A DNA stretch of 45,349 bases, taken from JBHPCZ01 sp042573625 (GTDB lineage Bacteria > Desulfobacterota > Desulfobacteria > Desulfobacterales > UBA11574). Position numbers and translations under genes: made by a program. The stretch covers positions 1 to 45,349 of the forward strand of contig JBHPCZ010000014.1 of NCBI GenBank assembly GCA_042573625.1. Reading direction: 5' to 3'. Below are positions 33,255 to 41,812 of this stretch, piece after piece; within the stretch, counting starts at the first letter, position 1; the number at the start of each line of letters is the position of its first letter. The notes under the pieces were generated by a model. It did not search any database. It was not told the DNA's origin and saw only the letters and a program-made list of their open reading frames with translations.

Positions 33255-33443
33255 ACGAGCTGCTGCTTATTATTGTTGATGGACAGCATGGATTACTATC
33301 GGTTCAATTTTAGAAAAACAGGGTCTTGTCGCTTCGTTCGGTCAAGAATACCGCAATGACCAAAGAAAAATACCACCGTTGATCCGCGAAGCATCTGCCC
33401 GGCTCGATAATAGTGAATATGTTGACAAAAGGAGGATTTTTAG

Positions 33444-33902
33444 ATGTTTAAAAAAAATGACTGGCAAAAGCTGCTGGCGCTATTCATCTTCATCGTACTG
33501 CTCGGCGGATACTATGAACAGTTGAGTGTTGAAACCCAGGCAATGATATTGCCGATGGTGATTATTCTCGCAGCAGCTTTTGCTATTGCGCGGTTTAGAC
33601 AGCTTGAATATGAAATACGTTCATCGAGAATCATGGCGCATAGCATTGCTGTTCAGACATTCAGCGTCGTGGACGAAAAAGGGAAAGAGCACGTTACCAT
33701 TTCAGCGGATTCTGATAACGCGTCGATAACCTTCTATGACGAAAACCGTTCAACCTGTGCCACTTTGGAGCTGTTGTACAAAGAGCCAGCGCTAAAGCTT
33801 ATAGGAGGTAAAGGAAGTGCATGGATTGTATTTGATAAAGACGGCATGCCGAAATTGGCGTTGAAAGATGATGCGGGCGAGATAATATGGGCAGCACCAT
33901 AA
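33444..33902 (+). CDS. membrane protein with C-terminal beta-rich repeats, 152 aa
   Basis: GGAGGAT lies well placed before the ATG. Two membrane helices (about 9-25 and 35-50) are followed by ~95 residues of beta-type repeats with recurring D-x-x-G turns (VVDEKGKEHVTIS, FYDENRSTCATLEL, VFDKDGMPKLALKDDAGEI). Such strand-turn repeats are seen in small bacterial proteins of unknown role. The soluble part probably faces the periplasm or cytoplasm; the orientation is unclear. It has no operon partner. Confidence 0.65.
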   Translation: MFKKNDWQKLLALFIFIVLLGGYYEQLSVETQAMILPMVIILAAAFAIARFRQLEYEIRSSRIMAHSIAVQTFSVVDEKGKEHVTISADSDNASITFYDENRSTCATLELLYKEPALKLIGGKGSAWIVFDKDGMPKLALKDDAGEIIWAAP

Positions 33903-33992
33903 TCAGAACTCTGCCGATGGTAAAAGATGTTTAAATGTTAACGGTGCAACGCATCATATCTGCCTGTCATCGGCAATTTAGGTTTTTCCATT

Positions 33993-35558
33993 CTACGAAT
34001 TGAAAACATCTGCTTTGAGAATGCATTCCCCGACGGATAACGTTTCCCCTGATGTTACGCCTTTCTCTGTAAAAAGACTTAAACAGGCATCCACCACGTC
34101 GGGATCAAAAAATATCCCTTTGTGTTTCGAGATTTCTTCTAAAGCAAATGCAATTCCAATTGCGGGGCGGTAGGGCCGATGAGAGGCCATCGCCTCAACG
34201 GTATCGGCGACAGCCAGAATTCTGGCTTCTAAAAGTATATCTTCACCGGCCAGGCCGTCGGGATATCCGGTACCATTCATTCTTTCATGATGTTGAAGAA
34301 CGATTTGAGCAATCGGCCATGAGAATTCGATTTTTTTCAAAATATCATGGCCGGCCTGGGGGTGTATCTTAATCAGGTTGAATTCCATCTCGCTGATTTG
34401 GCCCGGTTTAGAGAGAATCTCTGCAGGAACGGATATTTTCCCGAGATCATGAATAATGCCGGCCATATATATACCTTCGGTTTGTGTTTCTGAAAGCCCC
34501 ATATTTTCGGCGATGGCGCGTGCCAACTGAGCCACTCGCTGTTGGTGGCCGGCGGTATAGGGATCCCGCGTCTCAACCGTATCCGCCATTGCCTGAATGG
34601 TGCCCTTCATGGTTTTTCTCAAATTCTCCAGAGTCTGTTTTAGTGTTTCGCGGTCCTGCTTTTGTTTGGTAATATCCCGAATAATGCCCTGATATCCCAG
34701 AATGCTCCCTTTTTCGGCTCGCCATATGGAGGAGGTTACAAGGCAGTCCATCTCGGTATCGGAATTGGTGCGGAGCGTCACTTCATAATCTTTGACAGAA
34801 CCTTTTTGCGCTATTTCACGCTGAAACTTTTCATAGTCATCAGGAGATACATAGATTTCAAGGACATCCTTTCCGATCATCTCTTCTCTGGTGTAGCCGA
34901 ATACATCCAGTGTAAATGGGTTGACATCAAGGAATTTTCCCTCGGCATCTGAAATATAGATCGCATCTCTGGAATCTTCGAAGAGTGCGCGGTATTTTGC
35001 TTCACTTTCCCGCAATGAAGCGGTGCGCCTTTCGACCATGCCCTCCAATTCGGCTTGAATGGTTCTAAATTGTCGCTCCACCTTCCATTTTTCGCTCAGA
35101 GAAGAGGCAAATTGCCAAATTTCTTGAAACTGAAACGGCTTCTGCAGGTAAAGCAGTTTGTCAAGGGGTGGAACACGCCGGGCCAGTTCTATGAGATCAA
35201 TATCGGGGTAACCGCTGACGAAAACGATCTGTATATATGGATCGAGTTCACGAATATGTTCAGCCGTCCACAAACCATCCGGGCCGGGAGGCATGTTCAT
35301 ATCGATAAAAGCAATGGCAATGGGATCGTTTTCTTCTGCGGCAGTCTTTACCTTTTCAACCGCTTCATCGCCTTGGTGGCAAAGGATAATGTCAAAAGGG
35401 CGGGGCGGATTCTCCGCCTCTGTTTCAGGACCGGCCTGTCCTGATGATAGTTCACCACTGAGCGGCGCTGAAGAGAGAATTTTCTGGTATAAATCCAGAA
35501 TTATCGGTTCATCATCAACGGCAAGTATGCGCAAAGGATAGGGTTCAGGAATTGCCAT
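33993..35558 (-). CDS. response regulator with PAS and HD-GYP domains (c-di-GMP phosphodiesterase)
   Basis: The 521-aa protein has a receiver (about 8-165, phospho-acceptor Asp86 in FIDMNMP, with an unusual ~25-residue insertion after the first helix), a PAS domain (about 190-310) and an HD-GYP domain (about 330-505). The HD part shows HDLGK, and the GYP part HHERMNGTGYPDGL, both with the expected metal ligands, so it should be an active c-di-GMP phosphodiesterase. AGAAGG precedes the start. There is no histidine kinase next to it. It is convergent with the gene at 33444 and divergent from the tungstate locus. Confidence 0.92.
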   Translation of the reverse strand: MAIPEPYPLRILAVDDEPIILDLYQKILSSAPLSGELSSGQAGPETEAENPPRPFDIILCHQGDEAVEKVKTAAEENDPIAIAFIDMNMPPGPDGLWTAEHIRELDPYIQIVFVSGYPDIDLIELARRVPPLDKLLYLQKPFQFQEIWQFASSLSEKWKVERQFRTIQAELEGMVERRTASLRESEAKYRALFEDSRDAIYISDAEGKFLDVNPFTLDVFGYTREEMIGKDVLEIYVSPDDYEKFQREIAQKGSVKDYEVTLRTNSDTEMDCLVTSSIWRAEKGSILGYQGIIRDITKQKQDRETLKQTLENLRKTMKGTIQAMADTVETRDPYTAGHQQRVAQLARAIAENMGLSETQTEGIYMAGIIHDLGKISVPAEILSKPGQISEMEFNLIKIHPQAGHDILKKIEFSWPIAQIVLQHHERMNGTGYPDGLAGEDILLEARILAVADTVEAMASHRPYRPAIGIAFALEEISKHKGIFFDPDVVDACLSLFTEKGVTSGETLSVGECILKADVFNS

Positions 35559-35858
35559 TCAGTAACCTTCTAACCCAAAAAACCGGGAACAAGCTGTCTG
35601 CAGAAAGTTAAGCGTTCCTTGGATTAAAATTGGAATATCCAAACAGATATATGAAACCTCAAAGTTACTCCGTAAAATTTAAGTTGTCCGAGTATCAGAC
35701 CGTCGTCAATGTAAATGAGTATACTGCAACTTTAGACACCTTGTCAATTTGACCCTCTCATTTGTCTGGAATAAACCATTTTGCCACCCTTTTCTAGGTT
35801 TAAAAACAAAAATAATTTTGAACCAAAACAGCGAGGGCTAACCCCGTCCCGATAAAAT

Positions 35859-35886
35859 CTGGACTGCAGGGTACCCTTCAGTCCAG
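35859..35886. repeat. 28-bp near-perfect palindrome upstream of the tungstate locus
   Basis: CTGGACTG-CA-GGGTACCC-TT-CAGTCCAG: the outer 8-bp arms are perfect complements and the centre GGGTACCC is self-complementary. It lies in the 576-bp gap between the HD-GYP gene (leftward) and the tungstate regulator. There is no T tract. It could be an operator for a dimeric regulator or simply a REP hairpin. Otherwise I see in this gap only the promoter at 35980. Confidence 0.5.
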
Positions 35887-35979
35887 GTGGTATTGTCGCC
35901 GATTATTTTCCAATTGCAATGCTTTTGTAGTAATTTATGGTAATTTTAAGTTGTTTTATAGAATTAGACGAAAGACATA

Positions 35980-36008
35980 TTGACATAAAATTACACAAAA
36001 CATATAAA
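35980..36008 (+). promoter_or_regulatory. sigma-70 promoter of the tungstate regulator/tup operon
   Basis: TTGACA (35980-35985) and TATAAA (36003-36008) with a 17-base spacer give an almost ideal sigma-70 promoter. Transcription would start about 36015, leaving a ~120-base leader before the regulator ATG at 36135. The upstream palindrome at 35859 is 94 bases from the -35 box. Confidence 0.7.
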
Positions 36009-36134
36009 CAAGCAGCAACTTAAAGGTCTCGTTGAATGGGCCAAAAAGTATGTCCATATACCAGCGGCATCTTTTAAACTCTGTTTACAATCCGCATTAG
36101 AAGCATCAACTTATCCTTGGGAAAGGAATTCAAA

Positions 36135-37061
36135 ATGAAGCGATTGCTTTCCACAAAAGAGGTGGCCAAGTTCTTAGACATCAACGAAAAGATGGTCTAT
36201 ACCCTGATTCCCGAAAAAGGGCTCCCGGCGACAAAAATCACAGGCAAGTGGCTTTTTCCAAGACACCTGGTGGAGCAATGGGTTGAAAATAATACGACGA
36301 ACTACCCGGAAACTGCAAGCCATCTTCCGCCTTACCATGGATTGCTAATCATTGCCGGCAGTAACGATCTCCTGTTGGACAAAACCATATCCCTTTTTAA
36401 CACGCTTCATCCGGACCATGTTGCGGTATTCGGGAATCTTGGAAGCATGGGCGGTTTGAGGGCTTTGCGGCAAAATCTCTGCCACATGGCGTCGAGTCAT
36501 CTGCTCCAGGATAATGAGGCAGAGTACAATTTCGATTTTGCCTCTCAAGAACTGGATGCAATGCCGGCGGTGGTCAATTTCTGCCAACGTGAGCAGGGTA
36601 TACTGGTGCAAAAAGGGAATCCGAAGAAAATTTCAGGTATTGCGGACCTTGGCCAGCCGGGCATTCGAATCGCAAACCGGCCGTTGGGAACCGGCACCCG
36701 CCTTCTGTTCGATCGGGAATTGATAAAATCAGGATTAAATGGCGAAAAAATTGACGGGTACCATTATGAGCTACACAGGCATCTGGATGTCGGATTAGAA
36801 GTTCTTTCCGGCCGTGCAGACGCGGGCCCGTCAATTCGGCCGATAGCCTCACTGCTCGATTTGGAATTTATTTCTCTGCGCTGGGAGCGGTACGATCTGC
36901 TCGTGGACAAAGAGAGATTTTTTGACAAGGGTGTCCAGCTTTTTTTGGGAATTCTTCAAGAAAAGGCATTTCCTGCGATGGCTCAAGCGCTTGAAGGATA
37001 TGATGTGAAATTCAGCGGAAAAATGGTTTTCCAACAGGAAACAAATGAGGAGGACAAATGA
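36135..37061 (+). CDS. HTH regulator with PBP-like sensor domain, likely tungstate/molybdate responsive
   Basis: The 308-aa protein has an N-terminal excisionase/MerR-type helix-turn-helix (STKEVAKFLDINEKMVYTLI, GKWLFPRHLVEQW) and a ~250-residue periplasmic-binding-protein-like domain (PF12727 type). The sensor shows AVFGNLGSMGGLRALR, GIRIANRPLGTGTRLLFD and GRADAGPSIRP, typical of such domains linked to MoeA or molybdate. It overlaps tupA by four bases, so it is in the same operon. A tungstate or molybdate signal is inferred. It lacks the ModE/TunR-type fold. Start: AAAGGAATTC before ATG 36135. Confidence 0.82.
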   Translation: MKRLLSTKEVAKFLDINEKMVYTLIPEKGLPATKITGKWLFPRHLVEQWVENNTTNYPETASHLPPYHGLLIIAGSNDLLLDKTISLFNTLHPDHVAVFGNLGSMGGLRALRQNLCHMASSHLLQDNEAEYNFDFASQELDAMPAVVNFCQREQGILVQKGNPKKISGIADLGQPGIRIANRPLGTGTRLLFDRELIKSGLNGEKIDGYHYELHRHLDVGLEVLSGRADAGPSIRPIASLLDLEFISLRWERYDLLVDKERFFDKGVQLFLGILQEKAFPAMAQALEGYDVKFSGKMVFQQETNEEDK

Positions 37062-37969
37062 ATCGGAATCTTGGTTTAGCGCTGTGTGCAATCACCCTCA
37101 TGTTTTTGTCAACCCCAACGGTTTACGCCAAAGACAAGATCCTTAAAATGTCCACGACGACCAGTACTCAGGCTTCAGGCCTTCTGGATGTACTGCTGCC
37201 TGAACTGGAAAGGGATACTGGAATACGTGTGAAAGTTTTTGCCAAAGGGACCGGCGCGGCCATCCGCGACGGCATGGACGGTAATGTAGATGCGATTTTT
37301 GTGCATGCCAGGGAAAGAGAAGAAAAATTTGTCGCAGAGGGGTACGGGACCAAACGGTATGCGGTCATGCATAATGATTTCGTGATTCTGGGGCCATTGG
37401 CTGATCCTGCCGGAATCAAAGGAATGAAAGATGCCCCTGGTGCGTTAAACAAAATTGCAGCAGCCAAATCTTTATTCGTGTCCCGCGGAGACGACAGCGG
37501 CACCCATACCAAAGAACAGGCCCTCTGGAAGTCAACCGGCCTTGCCATGGATACGGTAACCAGCACGATCGTGAAAAAAGGGAAAGAAAGAACGGTCAGC
37601 TTCATGCAACCGCAGGGCTCGAAAAAATGGTACCTCTCCATCGGACAGGGCATGGGAAAGGCCATCACGGTTGCTGAAGAAAAACAGGCGCATCTCCTGG
37701 CGGACCGAGGCACATATATCAAATACAAACATGGCAGGGTCACAGGCCTTGATCTGGAAATTCTGTGCGAAGGGGACGCTGTTTTAGCAAATCCGTACGG
37801 TGTGATCCCGATCAATCCAAAAAAATTCCCCCATGTAAAATACGACCTGGCGGAACAGTTCGCAAAATGGCTTGTTTCTCCAAAGGGACAAGCATCTATC
37901 AATAATTACAGGCTCCTGGGGAAACAGCTTTTTTATCCGGATGCGATTAAAGTGGTGTCAAAAGACTAA
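37058..37969 (+). CDS. tupA: tungstate ABC transporter substrate-binding protein TupA
   Basis: A signal peptide (cut after VYA, residue 24) is followed by the TupA segment MSTTTSTQASGLLDVLLP and FVSRGDDSGTHTKEQALW, which form the oxyanion pocket. The mature length is about 280 aa, as expected. It binds tungstate with high affinity in the periplasm and hands it to TupBC. It overlaps the regulator gene (ATGA) and has GAGGAGG upstream. Tungstate would serve W-dependent formate dehydrogenase or aldehyde oxidoreductases, consistent with fdhD elsewhere in the window. Confidence 0.92.
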   Translation: MNRNLGLALCAITLMFLSTPTVYAKDKILKMSTTTSTQASGLLDVLLPELERDTGIRVKVFAKGTGAAIRDGMDGNVDAIFVHAREREEKFVAEGYGTKRYAVMHNDFVILGPLADPAGIKGMKDAPGALNKIAAAKSLFVSRGDDSGTHTKEQALWKSTGLAMDTVTSTIVKKGKERTVSFMQPQGSKKWYLSIGQGMGKAITVAEEKQAHLLADRGTYIKYKHGRVTGLDLEILCEGDAVLANPYGVIPINPKKFPHVKYDLAEQFAKWLVSPKGQASINNYRLLGKQLFYPDAIKVVSKD

Positions 37970-38040
37970 CCGGATGTTTAATTGAATTTTTAAATTATTG
38001 GCCACCCCGGTTAAATAAGCTTCGCATTTAACAGGGCAGG

Positions 38041-38223
38041 CAGACTCACGCAGACTTACACAGACGAATATTTATCCAGCCGACACCGGCTGGATAAATT
38101 ATGCCATCGCTTCGCGATACCAAAAAGGTATGATTTTTCATCTTTATAGTGATTGTCCGAGAGGGTCTGTTGTTTCGTATGTTTCAATTTGTATTTTATC
38201 CTGACTATCCTGTAAATCCTGTC
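38041..38223. repeat. scar with two different short tandem arrays between tupA and tupB
   Basis: At the left, 38041-38065 shows 10-bp units starting CAGAC (CAGACTCACG, CAGACTTACA, CAGAC). At the right, 38197-38223 shows three 9-bp units (TATCCTGAC, TATCCTGTA, AATCCTGTC). Between them are ~130 bp with no gene and the hairpin at 38070-38099. Arrays of this kind flank S23/IVR genes here, and in my recollection also GxxExxY-type genes elsewhere, so this looks like an empty or collapsed cassette. Confidence 0.5.
38070..38099. other. perfect 13-bp hairpin in the tupA-tupB gap
   Basis: ATTTATCCAGCCG and its exact complement enclose a 4-base loop (ACAC). No T tract follows, so it is not a standard terminator. 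It could attenuate tupA-tupB transcription or protect the tupA end of the message. Confidence 0.6.
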
Positions 38224-38241
38224 AACGGTATTGAGAACACT

Positions 38242-38937
38242 ATGGATCTTCTCATCGACAGTCTCCATTCCGCAATCCTGCTTGTTTTTTCCATGGATGC
38301 GGAAATGATATCCATCGTCGGGGTTTCCCTGAAGGTGAGCAGCGCATCAACCCTGTTTGCCAGCCTGATGGGCGTTCCGTTGGGATTCTTCATCGCCTTT
38401 GAAACCTTTCCGGGCAAGCGCATGGTTATTACCTGTCTGAACACTCTGCTCGCCCTTCCAACGGTTGTTATCGGCCTTTTTGTATATTCTTTTATCGCCA
38501 GAAGAGGTCTCTTCGGATCCCTTGACCTGCTTTATACTCAGAAAGCCATTGTTATCGGCCAGACCCTTCTGATTATTCCTTTGGTAACGACCTTAACCAT
38601 CGCCGCCATCAGCAAGATTGATGAACGGTATCGGAAGACCGCCATGACCCTGGGGGCGAATCGATTTCAAACCGCCTGGGTGGTTTTCAAAGAGGCGCGT
38701 TTTGGTGTTGTTGCGGCCGTCATCGCTGCGTTCGGCCGGGTTATTGCGGAAGTGGGCATCAGCATGATGCTGGGTGGAAATGCCAGGGGGTTTACCCGCA
38801 CCATGACCACTGCCATGGCACTGGAATATGATAAAGGCGCGTTTACTCTGGCCGTGGCTCTGGGGATTATTTTGCTGAGCCTCAGCTTCGGCATCAATTT
38901 ATTGTTTCACTTTTTTCAGGGTAGAGCCAGAATCTAA
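38242..38937 (+). CDS. tupB: tungstate ABC transporter permease TupB
   Basis: From ATG 38242 the product is 231 aa with five to six membrane helices. It has the permease coupling segment ISKIDERYRKTAMTLGANRFQTAWVVFKEARFG, the EAA-type loop that contacts the ATPase. AFGRVIAEVGISMMLGGNARGFTRTMTTAMALEYDKG is typical of TupB/ModB-like tungstate permeases. The frame extends upstream to 38149, but those codons come from the repeat scar, so I reject them. No good ribosome site precedes the ATG. The 272-bp gap to tupA is unusually long for this operon. Confidence 0.88.
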   Translation: MDLLIDSLHSAILLVFSMDAEMISIVGVSLKVSSASTLFASLMGVPLGFFIAFETFPGKRMVITCLNTLLALPTVVIGLFVYSFIARRGLFGSLDLLYTQKAIVIGQTLLIIPLVTTLTIAAISKIDERYRKTAMTLGANRFQTAWVVFKEARFGVVAAVIAAFGRVIAEVGISMMLGGNARGFTRTMTTAMALEYDKGAFTLAVALGIILLSLSFGINLLFHFFQGRARI

Positions 38938-39944
38938 TGGTTTACACGATATCCCGAATCACCAAGGTTTACGGAAACAGAACTGTTCTCGACATCCCCT
39001 ACCTGGAAATAGCAAAGGGGTCCATATATGCCTTGCTGGGACCCAACGGCGCAGGCAAAACCACACTTTTGAACATGCTCGGTTTTCTCGAAGCACCCAC
39101 CACAGGAATCGTCCACTACCTCTCGACACCGGTTCATTTTTCAGAACCATATCTGCAAAACCTGCGGAAAGAGGTGGTGGTGGTTGATCAGCACCCTATC
39201 CTTTTTACAACAACCGTCTACAAAAATCTGGAATTCGGATTGAAAATCAGGCGAATTCCCCAAAAAGACCGTGCTCAAATCATCGAAGAATCTCTTGATC
39301 TGGTGGGAATGGGACCTTTTGCCAGGGAATCGGCGCACCAGCTCTCGGGAGGCGAAACCCAGCGGGTAGCCATCGCACGGGCACTGGCTGTTAACCCTCA
39401 GGTGCTCTTGTGTGATGAGCCCACCTCAAGCGTGGACGCGGAAAACCAGGTCGCGATCATAAACATTCTCAGACAAATAAATGAACTCAAAAACATCACG
39501 ATCGTATTTACCACTCACGATCGCTCCCAGGTGTCGTCCCTGGCTCACCACACGCTGTTTCTGGATCACGGGAAACTTGCTGCCGGCGTTCAGGAAAACC
39601 TGTTTACAGCGGTTTTAAACAAAAAGGAAAATAATCATGTCCGATGCGTAATCCAGGACACTGTTGAGATAAAAATTCCCACGGAAAAGGACGGAAAGGT
39701 TAGGATTTTTATCGACCCCGAAAGCGTGTATCTCAGCAACGTCAAAGAAAAAGGTTGCAATAACAACGCTCAAAAAGGAAGAGTAGTTCAGGTGATGGAA
39801 GAGAACGCGCATATCCGCGTTGTCGTGGATATCGGCATTTGGATCACCCTGTATATGTCCAAACAAAAATACAGCGAAATTCAGCCCATGGTGGGAGAAC
39901 AGGTGCGGCTGACGATTCCACCGGATGCAATAACGGTTCTCTGA
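38937..39944 (+). CDS. tupC: tungstate ABC transporter ATP-binding protein TupC
   Basis: The start overlaps the tupB stop by one base. The 335-aa protein has Walker A GPNGAGKTT (35-43), signature LSGGETQRVAIARAL, Walker B VLLCDEPTSS and switch His in FTTHD. After residue ~230 a ~100-residue tail includes a TOBE-like oxyanion/regulatory domain (IRVVVDIGIWITLYMSKQK). It powers import through TupB. The C-terminal domain may bind molybdate or tungstate and give feedback, as in ModC-type ATPases, by inference. Confidence 0.9.
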   Translation: MVYTISRITKVYGNRTVLDIPYLEIAKGSIYALLGPNGAGKTTLLNMLGFLEAPTTGIVHYLSTPVHFSEPYLQNLRKEVVVVDQHPILFTTTVYKNLEFGLKIRRIPQKDRAQIIEESLDLVGMGPFARESAHQLSGGETQRVAIARALAVNPQVLLCDEPTSSVDAENQVAIINILRQINELKNITIVFTTHDRSQVSSLAHHTLFLDHGKLAAGVQENLFTAVLNKKENNHVRCVIQDTVEIKIPTEKDGKVRIFIDPESVYLSNVKEKGCNNNAQKGRVVQVMEENAHIRVVVDIGIWITLYMSKQKYSEIQPMVGEQVRLTIPPDAITVL

Positions 39945-40008
39945 TTAAAATTAGCCCTCCAAGTCCGTAACGGCTCAGACGGGTGAACATTCGAGTTATT
40001 CCTGGTTT

Positions 40009-40071
40009 CTGGATGCTGGATACTGGATACTGGATACTGGATACTGGATACTTGATGCTCGGTGTTGGATA
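40009..40071 (+). repeat. 7-bp tandem array (CTGGATA), nine units, left flank of S23/IVR gene
   Basis: Nine consecutive 7-bp units: CTGGATG, CTGGATA five times, then CTTGATG, CTCGGTG and TTGGATA. The right flank at 40526-40556 contains the same unit in inverted orientation (TATCCAG, CATCCAG). Confidence 0.9.
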
Positions 40072-40093
40072 ACGAATATTCTATCCAGACATG

Positions 40094-40471
40094 TCATCTA
40101 TTCGTTTTGTGCTCTGCTTCGACTGATTGAATAAAACGATTTATCTTTTTCCCTAAAATCTGCAATCGGTCATGTAGATTGTTATACAAAACCTCATCCT
40201 TCAGAGACTCTGTTTCATATAGCGTTTCAAGATGATCCGTTGTTTCATCACAAGAAGCGATTGAATACGTTAAAAAGCGGATATAGTCCTGTTTATATCG
40301 TCTTCTGCCATATCCTTCAACAATTGTTGATTTTGTCGATTTAATTGAACGTCTTAATTGACTACCTTCTTCATATAGTTCTAATTGAGGCAGTTTGTTC
40401 AAAGTCATCTTATGAATATCTACAACCAACTCCCGTGCTTTTTGCCAAATTTCTAATTTTCTATAGCTCAT
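40094..40471 (-). CDS. S23/IVR family four-helix-bundle protein
   Basis: The 125-aa protein is the full four-helix bundle. YRKLEIWQKARELVVDIHKMT is the first helix, and SQLRRSIKSTKSTIVEGYGRRRYKQDYIRFL holds the family hallmark EGYGR. It ends in a charged tail. Members were first noted in intervening sequences of 23S rRNA genes, but most, as here, are stand-alone genes of unknown function. It is the only intact gene of three S23-type loci in the window and is enclosed by inverted CTGGATA arrays. It points opposite to tupC and in the same direction as alr. Confidence 0.85.
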   Translation of the reverse strand: MSYRKLEIWQKARELVVDIHKMTLNKLPQLELYEEGSQLRRSIKSTKSTIVEGYGRRRYKQDYIRFLTYSIASCDETTDHLETLYETESLKDEVLYNNLHDRLQILGKKINRFIQSVEAEHKTNR

Positions 40472-40525
40472 ATTTCTGCTCTTTTAGGAAACGGTATTGA
40501 TCAAATCTCGAATTTGGCAGCATAA

Positions 40526-40556
40526 TCCAGTATCCAGAAACAAGCATCCAGCATCT
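40526..40556 (+). repeat. inverted CTGGATA-type units, right flank of S23/IVR gene
   Basis: TCCAG TATCCAG AAACAAG CATCCAG CATCT: the complement is a run of CTGGATA/CTGGATG-like units with one diverged unit. It mirrors 40009-40071, so the S23/IVR gene sits between inverted arrays. Confidence 0.75.
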
Positions 40557-40625
40557 TTTACATTTGATGTGTATTATTCGTATCAATAGTTGATTCAATT
40601 ATTATCTTTTTTGAATGCTTGACAA

Positions 40626-41786
40626 CTATTCCAAATAGATTCTCGGCACGCGATCGGTCAGCGCGGATACGATTTCATAATTAATCGTGTTGAGGATGGA
40701 AGCAATCTCGTCAACAGTTATGGCTTCATCGCCCTGCCTTCCAAAAATGACCACCTCGTCTTCAAGACGGACATCCGGAATATGACCCACATCGAGCATG
40801 GTCTGGTCCATGCACACCCGGCCTACAATCGGCGCCCTGCGCCCGCGAACCAGCATATGCCCTTGGGACGACAGGAGTCTGCTATATCCGTCCGCATATC
40901 CAACAGGAACAGAGGCGATGGTTGTGGGGCTTTTGGTTTCATAGGTACAGCCATAACTGATTTTAAACCCGGCGGAGACATTCTTTAAATGGACCACTCT
41001 GGCTTTTAAGGTCATGGCCGGCTGAAGCGCGATCCGGCCTTTATCGACTTCATCAGAAGGGTACAGGCCGTAGATTGAAATGCCGGCGCGCACCATATCC
41101 AGATGGGTTTCAGGCATATCGATGATCGCCCCGCTGTTGGCGGCATGTCTGACAGGCACCTTCAGGTTTGCTTGGCGAAGTTCATTTAGAAAATCCAGGT
41201 ATATTTTAAACTGCGCTTTGGCGTAAGACTTGTCTGAAGCGTCAGCAGTGGCAAAGTGAGTGTAAATGCCCTCGAGTTCCAGGCCGGGTAGGGATGCGAT
41301 GGCTTTGACTTCATTGATCGCATCGGCCGTTGAATGCGCATCGGAAATCGGCCTCCTGCGGCAGTCCGGAAGCATGCCGAGCCTCCCCATTCCGGTGTCG
41401 ACTTTGAGGTGAATTTTGATCGACTTTTTGGCTGTAACCGCCGCTGCGGAGTACGCTTCAGCTGTTTGATATGACCAGACACTCTGAGTCAGATCGAACT
41501 CTATCAGTTTGCTGGAGACCGCGGGCGGCGTAAAACCGAAAATCAAAACCGGTTCGCCAAAACCTGCTTTTCTCAGCGCGATACCTTCGTTTAGTCTTGC
41601 GACACCCAGGGCTTCCGCACCGCTCTCTACGGCCTGTTGAGTGACCTGCACAACACCGTGTCCGTAGGCGTTGGCCTTTACTACAGCCATCAGTCGAGCG
41701 TCTGGTTTGATAATTCGGCGCAACTCTCGTACATTGTGTGCGATTGCTTTCAGGTCAACTTCAGCCCATACAAGTGGAGAACCCAA
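40626..41786 (-). CDS. alr: alanine racemase
   Basis: The 386-aa PLP enzyme interconverts L- and D-alanine for peptidoglycan. Lys37 in VVKANAYGHG binds PLP, Tyr278 in ISYGCTY is the second catalytic base, and VCMDQTM (325-331) is conserved. Most of the length is normal, with a small basic insertion (PDCRRRPISDAHS) after GRLGML. The start is a TTG: GGGGGTAA lies upstream and no ATG fits the N-terminus VWAEVDLKAIAHNV. It follows ald by 26 bp and is probably in its transcript. Confidence 0.92.
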   Translation of the reverse strand: MGSPLVWAEVDLKAIAHNVRELRRIIKPDARLMAVVKANAYGHGVVQVTQQAVESGAEALGVARLNEGIALRKAGFGEPVLIFGFTPPAVSSKLIEFDLTQSVWSYQTAEAYSAAAVTAKKSIKIHLKVDTGMGRLGMLPDCRRRPISDAHSTADAINEVKAIASLPGLELEGIYTHFATADASDKSYAKAQFKIYLDFLNELRQANLKVPVRHAANSGAIIDMPETHLDMVRAGISIYGLYPSDEVDKGRIALQPAMTLKARVVHLKNVSAGFKISYGCTYETKSPTTIASVPVGYADGYSRLLSSQGHMLVRGRRAPIVGRVCMDQTMLDVGHIPDVRLEDEVVIFGRQGDEAITVDEIASILNTINYEIVSALTDRVPRIYLE

Positions 41787-41812
41787 GTGCTTACCCCCGG
41801 CCTGATTTTGGA

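Noticed and set aside
36135..37061. Identification of the regulator as TunR or ModE
   Set aside because: TunR has a XerC/D-like DNA-binding domain and ModE a LysR-type winged helix with Mop sensors; this protein has an excisionase-type HTH and a PBP-like sensor.
38149..38241. N-terminal extension of TupB
   Set aside because: These codons derive from the repeat scar, and TupB homologues begin near the ATG at 38242.
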